This document shows positions 5,062-12,015 of a DNA stretch of 12,015 nucleotides, in pieces. This DNA comes from Oscillospiraceae bacterium. Its GTDB lineage: Bacteria; Bacillota; Clostridia; Oscillospirales; UBA929. Numbering within the stretch: the first letter of the stretch is position 1; the number at the start of each line of letters is the position of its first letter. The position numbers and the translations under genes were made by a program. The stretch covers positions 1-12,015 of the forward strand of contig WRLJ01000027.1 in the NCBI GenBank assembly GCA_009777685.1, given 5' to 3'. The notes under the pieces were generated by a model that was not told where the DNA came from, did no database searches, and worked only from the letters and a program-made list of their open reading frames with translations.

Positions 5062-6208
5062 GGCCGTCGTCCTCCGGTCGGGCGGCGGGCAGAGCCGCGT
5101 CCCGCGGCGGGCGGTCCTCCGGGTCTTCGCCCGGGGGCGTCCCGCCGTTGGCCCGCGGCCGGGAAATGCGGCTCCACAGCACCAGATAGCCGATGGCCAC
5201 CATCGCGGCCATGATCAGCAATACAAGAATCGCGCGAACCTCGCCCAGCGTCGTCAGCACGACGGCGGTGATGCCCATCACGGCGGAAATGGCGTACAGC
5301 AGCGCGACGGCCTGTTTCTGCGAAAAGCCCATATCAATCAGACGGTGGTGCAAATGCCCGCGGTCCGCGTGCGCGGGATTGGAGCCTTTCAGCAGCCGGC
5401 GGAACACCGCCACGACGGTATCGAAAATCGGCAGGGCCAAAATCAGGAACGGGACGGCGAACGAAATGATCGTATAGACCTTGAACAGGCCCTGTATGGA
5501 CGCCGCGGCCAGGATAAAGCCCAAAAACGTCGCGCCCGTGTCGCCCATAAACATCTTGGCGGGATGCACGTTAAACGGCAGAAATCCCAGACAGCCTCCG
5601 CTGAGAGCGGCCATGATCAGCGCGATCTCCGGACGCTGCATCGCCAGGGCGATGATCAGCAGAGACAGGGAACCGATCAGAGACACGCCGCAGGCCAGCC
5701 CGTCCAGCCCGTCAATCAAATTGACGGCGTTGGTGAGGGCGACAATCCACAAAATCGTGATCGGGGCGGACAGTATCCCCAGATGGATCTGGGCGGGCCC
5801 CACGGGGATCGGGTTGGAGAACACCTCGATGGTCAGGCCGTGCAATACGGCGACCAGCGCCGCCGTGAACTGGAACAGCAGCTTGACGAAGTAGTGCAGG
5901 CGGATCACGTCGTCGATACAGCCCAAAACCACGATGATGACCGCGCCGATCAGGATGCCGCGCAGCTGCGCGTCAAGATCGGCAAACAACAGCATCGTGA
6001 CGATGAAGCCGGCGAAAATCGCAAGCCCCCCCAGACGGGGCATGGGTTTTTTATGGATGCGCCGCCCGTCGGCCGGAACGTCCACCGCGCCGACCAGCGC
6101 GGCAAAGCTGCGGCACAGCGGCGAGACGAAAAACGCGACCAGCGCGGCGGCCGCGCAGGCCAGCGCGATAAACGGGATGCCCGCGGGGTCGATCCATCTG
6201 GCTAACAT
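5054..6208 (-). CDS. tagO: UDP-GlcNAc:undecaprenyl-phosphate GlcNAc-1-phosphate transferase (TagO/WecA/MraY family)
   Basis: This integral membrane enzyme transfers GlcNAc-1-phosphate to undecaprenyl phosphate, the first lipid-linked step of wall teichoic acid or related glycopolymers. From ATG 6208 it has 384 residues and about ten or eleven hydrophobic helices. Family motifs are RRIHKKPMPRLGG at 49-61, the metal/catalytic CIDD at 97-100, NAVNLIDGLDGLA at 160-172, FMGDTGA at 220-226, and RGHLHHR at 283-289, the cytoplasmic His motif of the WecA/TagO group rather than MraY. Residues 350-384 are a Pro/Asp/Arg-rich tail without structure. I chose ATG 6208 because AAGGGGGG precedes it by about 6 nt and the first helix follows directly. 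The start overlaps the trpS stop by 7 nt and the stop overlaps the wecB start by 8 nt. The pairing with wecB supports the teichoic-type role; the exact polymer is unknown. Confidence 0.94.
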   Translation of the reverse strand: MLARWIDPAGIPFIALACAAAALVAFFVSPLCRSFAALVGAVDVPADGRRIHKKPMPRLGGLAIFAGFIVTMLLFADLDAQLRGILIGAVIIVVLGCIDDVIRLHYFVKLLFQFTAALVAVLHGLTIEVFSNPIPVGPAQIHLGILSAPITILWIVALTNAVNLIDGLDGLACGVSLIGSLSLLIIALAMQRPEIALIMAALSGGCLGFLPFNVHPAKMFMGDTGATFLGFILAAASIQGLFKVYTIISFAVPFLILALPIFDTVVAVFRRLLKGSNPAHADRGHLHHRLIDMGFSQKQAVALLYAISAVMGITAVVLTTLGEVRAILVLLIMAAMVAIGYLVLWSRISRPRANGGTPPGEDPEDRPPRDAALPAARPEDDGHA

Positions 6209-7218
6209 GAGGCGCCCCCCTTCGCCGGGCGGCCGGTCAGTCCGACGGCCTGCCACACGCGGGCCAGGGTTTTGGCGGCCATCGCCTCCGCCCTCGCCGC
6301 GCCGTCCTCCATCAGCGCGTCCAGCTGCGCCGGGTCGTCCGTGTAGGCGCGGATGCGGGCCTGCACCGGCCCCAAAACAGCGTTGACGGCTTCCGCCACG
6401 GCGGGCTTGAGTACGCCGTAGCCCTGCCCCTCAAAGTCCCGCTCGGCCTCCTGCGGGGTTTGGCCCGTACACATCGCGTACAGGCTGAGCAGGTTGGACA
6501 CGCCCGGCTTGGCGGCGGGGTCGTAGCGCACGGAGGCCTCGCTGTCCGTGACGGCGCGCTTGCACTTTTTCATCACCGTGTCCGCGTCGTCCGCCATCGA
6601 GAGGTACGCGCCGGGCAGGGGGTCGGACTTGTCCATTTTGCGCGCGGGGTCCAGCAAACTCAGCACCTTTCCGCCGATCGGCGGGATCACCGGCTCCGGG
6701 ACGACGAACACATCGCCGTACAGGCCGTTAAAACGCTCCGCAATATCGCGGCTGATTTCAACATGCTGTTTTTGATCCTGCCCCACGGGCACGACATCCG
6801 AATCGTACAGCAGGATGTCCGCCGCCTGCAAAACGGGATAGTCAAACAGTCCCACATTGACGTTTTCAGGCCGCTTCAGGCTCTTTTCCTTAAACTGCGT
6901 CATGCGGCTCAGCTCGCCCTGCATGGTGTAGCAATTGAGAACCCAGGTCAGCTCGCAGTGCTGCGGGACCTGGCTCTGGACAAACAGGAGGGACCGCCGC
7001 GGGTCCAGGCCGATGGCCAGCAGCAGGGCGTACAGATACCGCGTCCGTTCCCGCAGGACATCCGCGTCGAAACGCTGAGTGATGGCATGAAGATTGACGA
7101 CGCTGAATACGCAATCATAGTCGTTTTGCATCGATACCCAGTTTTTCAGCGCTCCGAAGTAATTTCCCACGGTCGGCACGCCGGAGGGCTGGATGCCGCT
7201 GAAAGCGCGTTTTTTCAT
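6202..7218 (-). CDS. trpS: Tryptophanyl-tRNA synthetase
   Basis: This class I aminoacyl-tRNA synthetase charges tRNA-Trp in the cytoplasm. The 338-residue length fits the compact bacterial form. Visible motifs are FSGIQPSGVPTVGNYFGAL at 6-24, with TVGN standing for the HIGH motif; NLHAIT at 42-47; GQDQKQHVEISRDIA at 146-160; and KMDKS at 194-198 in place of the usual KMSKS. The C-terminal helical part ends with GGASC. ATG 7218 has GGTGAG about 4 nt upstream; a GTG at 7230 lacks a site. Only 33 nt separate it from the aminotransferase stop, so there is no room for a T-box leader and it should be read from the aminotransferase promoter. The first glycopolymer gene starts inside its last codons. 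The KMDKS change is conservative in position but unusual. Confidence 0.96.
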   Translation of the reverse strand: MKKRAFSGIQPSGVPTVGNYFGALKNWVSMQNDYDCVFSVVNLHAITQRFDADVLRERTRYLYALLLAIGLDPRRSLLFVQSQVPQHCELTWVLNCYTMQGELSRMTQFKEKSLKRPENVNVGLFDYPVLQAADILLYDSDVVPVGQDQKQHVEISRDIAERFNGLYGDVFVVPEPVIPPIGGKVLSLLDPARKMDKSDPLPGAYLSMADDADTVMKKCKRAVTDSEASVRYDPAAKPGVSNLLSLYAMCTGQTPQEAERDFEGQGYGVLKPAVAEAVNAVLGPVQARIRAYTDDPAQLDALMEDGAARAEAMAAKTLARVWQAVGLTGRPAKGGASC

Positions 7219-7251
7219 AGACTCACCCACTGTATTGTAAAATGATACCGG

Positions 7252-8439
7252 TTAAGCGGTTACAGACTCGTCCAGGGTTTCAATCAGGCGGGCGCAGCCG
7301 GCGCCGATCTGCTCGAGGGAGGGCAGGGAGAAGTTCAAGCGGATGGCGGAGAGGGAGCGGCTCTCGTCGGCCAAAAAGCTGGCTCCGGGAACGGCGGCCA
7401 CGCCCTTTCGGGCCATCCGGCGGCAGAACTCCAGGCCGTCCAGGCCGTCCGGCAGCTCGCACCAGAGGAAGAGCCCGCCGTCGGGCACGCGGAATTTCAG
7501 GGCTTTACAGGCGCGCAGCGCGTCCGCCATGCGGTCGCGCTTGGCCCGGTACAGGCCGCGGCAGCGTTCGATATGCCCGTCCAGGTCGCGCGTGGTGATG
7601 TATTCATGCACAAGCATCTGGAAAAACAAATTGGAATGCACGTCGGCGACCTGCTTGGCGACGGTCAGCTTGGAGATCACCGCCGCGGGCGCGCAGACGA
7701 AGCCCAGACGGATGCCGGGCGCGATTACCTTCGAGTAGCTGCCGCAGTAAATCACGCGGCCCTCCGTGTCCATCGACTTGATGGGGGGGACGGGCGGCCC
7801 ATCGTAGCGCAGCTCGCAATAGGGGTCGTCCTCCAGCACCATCACGTTATGCTTCTCCGCCAGCGCCAGCAGGCGGCGGCGGTTTTCCGCCGGCATGGTC
7901 ACGCCCGACGGATTTTGGAACGTCGGAATCGTATAAATCAGCTTCACGCGCGGCGTACTGTCCAAGGCCGCCTCCAGCGCGTCCATGTCCATGCCGTCCG
8001 GGCCGCAGGGCACGCCCTTCAGCGTCACGCCGTAGGAGCGCAGGGCGTTCAGCGCGCCGATGAAGCTCGGCTCCTCGCAGAGGACGGCGTCGCCCGCGTC
8101 GGCAAAGCACTTGGCGGCCATTTCAATGCCCTGCTGGGCGCCGCTGACGATGATCAGGTCGTCCCTCGGCCCGCCCGCGCCGAACCGTTCGCGCAGGCGC
8201 GCGGCGGTGGATTCCCGCAAGGGCGCGTACCCCTCGGAGATGCCGTATTGCAGCGCCGGCGCGGCGCGGCGGGCGAAAATATCCGCGGCGATGGCGGCCA
8301 TGTCCTCCGCGGGGAAGGTCTCCGGCGAGGGGTTGCCCGCCGCCAGCGAGATGACCGACGGATCCGCCGTGACCTTCAGGATTTCCCGGATCGCCGAGGG
8401 CTGCAAGGCGGATATGCGCCGCGAGAATGAATACTCCAT
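7252..8439 (-). CDS. PLP-dependent aminotransferase, class I/II (2-aminoadipate/aromatic-like, MocR-type catalytic fold)
   Basis: This 395-residue fold-type I enzyme transfers an amino group between an amino acid and a 2-oxo acid in the cytoplasm. Markers are QYGISEGYAPLR at 64-75, SGAQQGIE at 99-106, PTFQNPSG at 172-179 (N176), EDDPY at 203-207, CGSYSKVIAPGIRLGF at 232-247 with the PLP-binding lysine K237, and the substrate carboxylate arginine in AIRLNF (R367). This pattern belongs to the group containing 2-aminoadipate, aromatic and branched-chain aminotransferases and the domain of MocR regulators. There is no N-terminal winged helix here, so it is an enzyme. The ATG at 8439 starts MEYSFSRRIS; its AGGTG site is 11 nt upstream, which is long. 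It is the promoter-proximal gene of the operon leading to trpS, hinting at an aromatic substrate, but that is inference. Confidence 0.9.
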   Translation of the reverse strand: MEYSFSRRISALQPSAIREILKVTADPSVISLAAGNPSPETFPAEDMAAIAADIFARRAAPALQYGISEGYAPLRESTAARLRERFGAGGPRDDLIIVSGAQQGIEMAAKCFADAGDAVLCEEPSFIGALNALRSYGVTLKGVPCGPDGMDMDALEAALDSTPRVKLIYTIPTFQNPSGVTMPAENRRRLLALAEKHNVMVLEDDPYCELRYDGPPVPPIKSMDTEGRVIYCGSYSKVIAPGIRLGFVCAPAAVISKLTVAKQVADVHSNLFFQMLVHEYITTRDLDGHIERCRGLYRAKRDRMADALRACKALKFRVPDGGLFLWCELPDGLDGLEFCRRMARKGVAAVPGASFLADESRSLSAIRLNFSLPSLEQIGAGCARLIETLDESVTA

Positions 8440-8474
8440 GATCTGCAAAACACCTGCCTGTCTTTCCTTTGGGT

Positions 8475-8503
8475 AGTATACCATTTCCGGCGCCTGATTG
8501 CAA
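8475..8503 (-). promoter_or_regulatory. Sigma-A type promoter of the aminotransferase-trpS-tagO-wecB operon
   Basis: On the minus strand TTGCAA (8498-8503) and TATACT (8475-8480) are separated by exactly 17 bp, close to the TTGACA/TATAAT consensus. Transcription would begin about 8468, giving a leader of some 30 nt before ATG 8439. It lies just past the terminator of the upstream operon, which is where a new promoter is expected. Confidence 0.72.
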
Positions 8504-8515
8504 GAGTGGATAGTT

Positions 8516-8555
8516 GACAAAATCACGGCGTCCCCGCGCGCCGGGGACGCCGTGA
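8516..8555 (-). terminator. Intrinsic terminator after the methyltransferase gene
   Basis: TCACGGCGTCCCCG (8523-8536) and its exact reverse complement (8542-8555) form a perfect 14-bp stem with a CGCGC loop. Read on the minus strand the stem ends in TGATTTTGTC, a short T-tract. On the plus strand the stem is followed by GGGCGGG, so it acts in the minus direction only. It lies 17 nt after the methyltransferase stop and closes the Sua5-coaE-M18-methyltransferase operon. Confidence 0.85.
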
Positions 8556-8571
8556 GGGCGGGTCCTTCGGA

Positions 8572-9717
8572 TTACACCAGCTTTGCGATCGCGTTCAGTA
8601 AGTACGTTTCTCCCAGCCCGAAGGCGTTCATCAGCGCCTGAATCTCGTCGATGGCCCGGTTCTGGCGGCCGCCTCCGGCTTTGGCCCGGATCATCACGTT
8701 TTTGGCGGTGTGCTCGGCGGGGGTGAACTCCGGCATGTCCACCGCGTAGCCCATGCTCTCCAGCATCAGCGCGCGCAGCGTGTCCGTGACCAGCGTCGCC
8801 ATCTTGTCGCGCTGGACGCCGTAGCGCAAAACCGGCTCCAGCGGCGCGCTCGTCAGGCGATGCTGTAATTCGTGCTGACAGCAGGGGGCCAGCAGCAGCG
8901 CCCTGGCCCCGGCAGAGGCCGCCCGGACGATGGCGTCGTCCGTCGCCGTGTCGCAGGCGTGCAGAGCCACCACAAAATTCGGCGTATACGGCAGCCGCGC
9001 GTCCAAAACGGACCCGGTCACAAAGCCGATCCGGTCGCTCAAGCCCAGCCGCGCGGCAATGGCCGTGCACTCGTCCAGCACGGAGCTTTTCAGGTCCACG
9101 CCCGTGACGCGAACCTGCCGCCCCACGCGGCGGAAGAACGCCTCCATCGCGAAGGTCAGATACGCCTTGCCGCAGCCGTAGTCCACGATGTCTAAAGGCT
9201 CGTCCATCGCGTAGACATCCAGCACATTGGTCATCAGCTCGATAAAGCGGTTGATTTGCACAAATTTTTTCTGGCGGCTGGGCTTGACGCGGCCCTGCGC
9301 GTCCATGACGCCCAGCGCGGACAGGAACGGCTCATGCGTCCCGTCCGGAAAAAAGTAGTTCTTCGCGCGGTCGTGCGGCTCCGCCCCGGCCGGCCCGGTA
9401 TGGGAGGGCGGCTTGCGCAGGACGCTGACCTTGCCCTTCTTGCTTTTGAGGATATAGTAGTCGCAGTCCGGCGTAAACAGCACGGCGTTCTTGAACACCG
9501 CGGCGGCCAGCTCCATATAGGCCGCGCACTCGGCGGGATTGAGGTTCTTATGCGTCACCATCGTGCCGCGCCGCTCCTCGGCCTGATAGCGGTACTCTCC
9601 CTCCAGCGCGACGGGACGGATATCCACGCGGGTAATGTCAGCGTTGCCCGGCGGCGGTACGCTGAACACCGCCTTTTGCAGTGAACCGTCCTGTATCAGC
9701 CCCGATATAAGGTCCAT
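8572..9717 (-). CDS. Class I SAM-dependent methyltransferase, METTL25-like (Methyltransf_32 type)
   Basis: This cytoplasmic protein of 381 residues has an N-terminal region of about 150 residues (containing YYILKSKKGKVSVLRKPP and KNYFFPDGT) and a Rossmann methyltransferase domain. Motif I is DIVDYGCGKAYLTF at 176-189, the ribose-binding acid is D208 in VTGVDLK, then ALHACDTATD at 251-260 and LLLAPCCQHEL at 274-284. The HAC-D-T and PCCQHEL pair is what I associate with the METTL25/RRNAD1-like Methyltransf_32 family, which is mostly described in eukaryotes as acting on RNA or ribosomal material. The bacterial substrate is not known to me. RQKKFVQINRFIELM just before the domain may contact nucleic acid (inference). 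ATG 9717 follows GGGGGG at 7-nt spacing. It is last in its operon, 33 nt after the aminopeptidase, beside a tRNA-modification gene, which fits an RNA substrate. Confidence 0.85.
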   Translation of the reverse strand: MDLISGLIQDGSLQKAVFSVPPPGNADITRVDIRPVALEGEYRYQAEERRGTMVTHKNLNPAECAAYMELAAAVFKNAVLFTPDCDYYILKSKKGKVSVLRKPPSHTGPAGAEPHDRAKNYFFPDGTHEPFLSALGVMDAQGRVKPSRQKKFVQINRFIELMTNVLDVYAMDEPLDIVDYGCGKAYLTFAMEAFFRRVGRQVRVTGVDLKSSVLDECTAIAARLGLSDRIGFVTGSVLDARLPYTPNFVVALHACDTATDDAIVRAASAGARALLLAPCCQHELQHRLTSAPLEPVLRYGVQRDKMATLVTDTLRALMLESMGYAVDMPEFTPAEHTAKNVMIRAKAGGGRQNRAIDEIQALMNAFGLGETYLLNAIAKLV

Positions 9718-9750
9718 AACGCAGCCCCCCGCCCTCTTTCATGCTCTCTT

Positions 9751-11148
9751 CTATTGATCCCGGTACACCGCAAGGCACGCCTTGTACATCATATAGGTAT
9801 CCAGCTTGCTGACGACCTCGAACGGGGCGTGCATGGACAGCACCGGGACGCCGCAGTCGACGACCGGGATATCCCGCCGCGCCAGATAGGCCGCGACCGT
9901 GCCGCCGCCGCCCTTGTCGACCTTGCCCAGCTCGGAGGTCTGCCAGAACACGCCCGCTTTGTCCAGCACGCCGCGCAGATACGCCATCGTCTCGGCGGAG
10001 GCGTCGGACGCGCCGGCCTTGCCGCGGGAGCCGGTGTATTTGCAGATCGCCACGCCGTTCCCGAGCCTGCCGTCGTTGCGCGGGTCGGAGACCTCGGGGA
10101 AATTCGGGTCAAAGGCGTTGCAGACGTCGGCGGACAGGCAGAAGCTCTGCGCGAAGCACTCGCGCAGGGACACGCCCCGCGCCGCGCAGAGGCGGTCCAT
10201 AAAGCGGTCAAAAAAGGCGCTTTGCATCCCCGTGACGCCCTCCGAGCCGATTTCCTCCTTGTCGGCCAGATAGCACACGGCGGTGTACTCCGGGAGCGGC
10301 CCGATATCGAACAGCGCGCGCAGTCCCGCGTAGGCGCAGACGCGGTCGTCGTGCCCGTAGGCGCCGATCATCGTGCGGTCCAGGCCCACGTCGCGCGCCG
10401 TGCCGGCGGGCACAAGGCACAGCTCCGCCGAGGCGAAGTCCCGCTCGGTGATGCCGTATTTCTCATGTAGCAGCGCCATCACGGCCAGCTTTACGCGGTC
10501 GGAACCCTCCGCCGGGTCGGGGCGCGAGCCGGCCAGGACGTTCAGGCCCTCGCCGGGGAACGCCTCGGCGACCGGCTTTTTCATCTGATCCTGGCCCAGA
10601 TGCGGGAGCAGGTCGGTGATGACCAGCACGGGGTCGCTCTCGTCCGCGCCGACGCTGACGCGGACGGTCCCGCCGTCCGGCGTGCAGACGACGCCGCGCA
10701 GCTCCAGCGGGCTTGCCATCCAGTGGTATTTCTTGATGCCCCCGTAATAATGGGTCTTCAGCAGGGCCATGCCGCTGTCCTCGTACAGCGGGCACGGCTT
10801 GAGGTCGATGCGCGGCGAGTCGATGTGGGCGGCGGTCATGCGGAAGCCCTCGCTGAGCGGCTTCCGGCCGACGACGGCCAGCACACAGGTTTTGTCCATG
10901 CGCGTTAAATAGATTTTGTCCCCGGCCTTGACCTCCATGCCCGGCGTGTAGGGGACAAAGCCGTGCCGCTCGGCCTGAAAGACCGCCTCGGAGACGCAGT
11001 CGCGCTCGGTCTTGCCCGCGTTGAGGAAGCTCTTGTAGCCCTCGCAGTAGGCCTCCGCCAGCTCCCATTGCCCGTCGTAAAGACGTTCGTAGCCGCTTTT
11101 GCCGTCAATGAACAGTTTTTCGCGCCGCGGGTCCTTTTTGTTTTCCAT
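9751..11148 (-). CDS. M18 family metallo-aminopeptidase (aspartyl aminopeptidase-like)
   Basis: This is a cytoplasmic di-zinc exopeptidase that removes N-terminal, often acidic, residues from peptides and normally assembles as a dodecamer (family knowledge). Length is 465 residues, as in clostridial ApeA-type members. Metal and catalytic positions visible are H108 in AAHIDSPRIDLKP, the D in GHDDR (about 267), the E-E pair in DKEEIGSEG (298-299), D341 in LSADVCNAFDPN and H440 in LSMHAPFEVVSK. A glycine-rich VDKGGGGTVAAYLA segment (410-422) is also typical. The ATG at 11148 has AAAGGA about 11 nt upstream. It lies 21 nt after coaE and 33 nt before the methyltransferase, on the same strand, so it is a middle gene of the operon. 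Specificity for Asp/Glu is assumed from the family. Confidence 0.95.
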   Translation of the reverse strand: MENKKDPRREKLFIDGKSGYERLYDGQWELAEAYCEGYKSFLNAGKTERDCVSEAVFQAERHGFVPYTPGMEVKAGDKIYLTRMDKTCVLAVVGRKPLSEGFRMTAAHIDSPRIDLKPCPLYEDSGMALLKTHYYGGIKKYHWMASPLELRGVVCTPDGGTVRVSVGADESDPVLVITDLLPHLGQDQMKKPVAEAFPGEGLNVLAGSRPDPAEGSDRVKLAVMALLHEKYGITERDFASAELCLVPAGTARDVGLDRTMIGAYGHDDRVCAYAGLRALFDIGPLPEYTAVCYLADKEEIGSEGVTGMQSAFFDRFMDRLCAARGVSLRECFAQSFCLSADVCNAFDPNFPEVSDPRNDGRLGNGVAICKYTGSRGKAGASDASAETMAYLRGVLDKAGVFWQTSELGKVDKGGGGTVAAYLARRDIPVVDCGVPVLSMHAPFEVVSKLDTYMMYKACLAVYRDQ

Positions 11149-11169
11149 GAGAGTTCCCGTCCTTTCCGG

Positions 11170-11754
11170 TTATATCAATTGATGAAACGTCTCTTTCGCG
11201 CCGCGTTCCAGCGCCTCCCGGTCCCCCGTGTTTTCCAGGGCGAAATCGCAGTTTTGGGCATAGTATTCGTCGCTTTTCTGATTTCTGACGCGCTGGCGCG
11301 CCTGCTCCTCCGTCAGCCCGTCGCGCTCCGTCAGGCGCGCAACGCGGCGCTCGGCGGGGCATGTCACGGCAACGGTGTGGTTGCATAGCTGCCGCAGGTC
11401 CGTTTCCAGCAGATAAATCGCGTCCAGCACGCAGACAACCGTGCCCCTCGCGCTTTCCGCGCGAAGGCGGTTCCAAACCGCTTCGATCACATATTTGTGG
11501 GTGATGGCGTTCAGGTCCAGCAGCGCCTGCCTGTCCGTGAACACGATCTCCGCCAAGCGCCCGCGGTCCAGCTCCGCGCCGGAAAACACATCCCCGAACC
11601 GCGCGGCAATCTCCGCGCGCAGCTGCGGGTTTTGCGCTAAGGTCTCCCGGTATACCGCGTCCGCGTCGATGATCACGGCCCCCATGCGCCGCCAAAGCGC
11701 CGTGACGGTGGATTTCCCCGCCCCGCTCCCGCCGGTGATGCCGATAATCTTCAT
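11170..11754 (-). CDS. coaE: Dephospho-CoA kinase
   Basis: CoaE phosphorylates the 3'-hydroxyl of dephospho-CoA with ATP, the last step of coenzyme A synthesis, in the cytoplasm. The 194-residue P-loop kinase has GITGGSGAGKST at 5-16 (Walker A), the substrate-binding IIDADAV at 28-34, LNAITHKYV at 81-89, LDAIYLLET at 110-118 in the place of the family's D-x-PLLFE, and the lid region TEEQARQRVRNQKSDEYY at 148-165. The LDAIYLLET segment is slightly off the most common wording but keeps the acidic ends. The ATG at 11754 has a GGCGG site 5 nt upstream and follows the Sua5-type gene after 20 nt. The M18 gene follows after 21 nt. Confidence 0.95.
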   Translation of the reverse strand: MKIIGITGGSGAGKSTVTALWRRMGAVIIDADAVYRETLAQNPQLRAEIAARFGDVFSGAELDRGRLAEIVFTDRQALLDLNAITHKYVIEAVWNRLRAESARGTVVCVLDAIYLLETDLRQLCNHTVAVTCPAERRVARLTERDGLTEEQARQRVRNQKSDEYYAQNCDFALENTGDREALERGAKETFHQLI

Positions 11755-11774
11755 CCCATCCGCCCCCGCAATTC

Positions 11775-12015
11775 TTAGCTTTCCACTCTCAGCTGCCGGT
11801 CCCCCGCCGCTTTTTGCAGCCGGTTGACCACCGCCAGCCCCATGCCCTCCGGCTCCGGCACGCGGGCAAAAATCTGCTCCAGTCCCAGCGCGTCCGCCCG
11901 GCGCAGCGCGTTGAACAGCGTTTGGGCCGAATACGCAATGACGGGGAGACCCTCAAACGCCGCCGCTTCCTCCTCCGGGCACAGATCCCCGCACCGCCCG
12001 GGCCGGGCCGCCACA
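11775..12015 (-). CDS. Threonylcarbamoyl-AMP synthase, Sua5/YwlC type, C-terminal part (partial)
   Basis: Only the last 79 residues are in the window; the gene begins beyond the right edge. The visible part holds LPVIAYSAQTLFNALRRADALGLEQIF and PEPEGMGLAVVNRLQKAAG. This matches the C-terminal SUA5 domain, in which a sugar-fold-like helix bearing L-x-x-ALR-x-AD-x-LG is followed by EG-x-G-x-A-x-x-NRL-x-KAA. Sua5 makes threonylcarbamoyl-AMP from threonine, bicarbonate and ATP for the t6A37 modification of ANN-decoding tRNAs. The catalytic N-terminal TsaC domain is out of view, so the call rests on the C-terminal domain alone, though the closing EG.GLA..NRL pattern is characteristic. It precedes coaE by 20 nt and is the furthest upstream gene of the operon seen here. 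Confidence 0.8.
   Translation of the reverse strand, partial: VAARPGRCGDLCPEEEAAAFEGLPVIAYSAQTLFNALRRADALGLEQIFARVPEPEGMGLAVVNRLQKAAGDRQLRVES

Noticed and set aside
4868..6205. Long plus-strand open frame (445 residues) opposite the TagO-like gene
   Set aside because: Its composition (Gln/Arg/His/Asp-rich) is typical of the antisense of a GC-rich membrane-protein gene; the minus strand has unmistakable family motifs.
7219..7251. A T-box or separate promoter for trpS (TACAAT-like -10 in the gap)
   Set aside because: The gap is only 33 nt, there is no matching -35 box, and no T-box structure could fit.
8514..8519. Exact TTGACA on the plus strand as a -35 box
   Set aside because: The position 17 bp downstream lies in the GC-only terminator stem, with no -10 box and no plus-strand gene after it.
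8123..9070. Minus-strand open frame of 315 residues bridging the methyltransferase and aminotransferase genes
   Set aside because: It is an out-of-frame shadow of both genes, crosses the terminator and promoter, and has low-complexity Arg/Gly/Ala composition.

Overview
The window reads as a gene-dense, GC-rich chromosomal stretch from a Gram-positive Clostridia-type bacterium, most likely Oscillospiraceae/Ruminococcaceae-like. The basis is the gene content (type III pantothenate kinase, TagO-type sugar-phosphate transferase with a UDP-GlcNAc 2-epimerase, an M18 aminopeptidase, a DUF4830 protein), strong AGGAGG-type ribosome binding sites, frequent GTG/TTG starts and very short or negative intergenic distances. 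The taxonomic call is inference. I saw no transposase, integrase, phage gene, CRISPR array, tRNA or rRNA, so the region looks like core genome.

Left part (1-1916): the minus strand carries the first 26 codons of an S4-domain RsuA/RluB-family pseudouridine synthase, which runs off the left edge. Divergent from it is a membrane-anchored DUF4830 protein. A minus-strand pair, a YfcE-type metallophosphoesterase followed 4 nt later by type III pantothenate kinase (coaX), converges on the DUF4830 gene.

Middle-left (1992-3093): the only stretch on the plus strand with several consecutive genes holds three small proteins I cannot assign. One is all-helical with a duplicated motif, one is helical with a 30-bp tandem repeat in its linker, and one has a disordered charged N-terminus and two short hydrophobic segments. 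They look like one operon and are the best candidate here for an undescribed system. Their last 14 bp overlap tail-to-tail with the next minus-strand gene.

Middle (3080-8439, minus strand): a promoter at about 8475-8503 precedes a PLP-dependent aminotransferase, then tryptophanyl-tRNA synthetase (trpS), a TagO/WecA-like GlcNAc-1-phosphate transferase, UDP-GlcNAc 2-epimerase (wecB/mnaA) and a membrane-anchored extracytoplasmic protein. From trpS onward each start codon overlaps the previous stop, which implies translational coupling. The last three genes probably serve cell-wall glycopolymer synthesis: lipid-linked GlcNAc is made and UDP-ManNAc is supplied.

Right part (8572-12015, minus strand): the C-terminal part of a Sua5/YwlC-type threonylcarbamoyl-AMP synthase (cut by the right edge), dephospho-CoA kinase (coaE), an M18 aminopeptidase and a METTL25-like SAM-dependent methyltransferase. 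A strong intrinsic terminator with a perfect 14-bp stem (8523-8555) closes this operon just upstream of the aminotransferase promoter. With coaX and coaE both present, the window contains two of the enzymes of coenzyme A synthesis, in separate transcription units.
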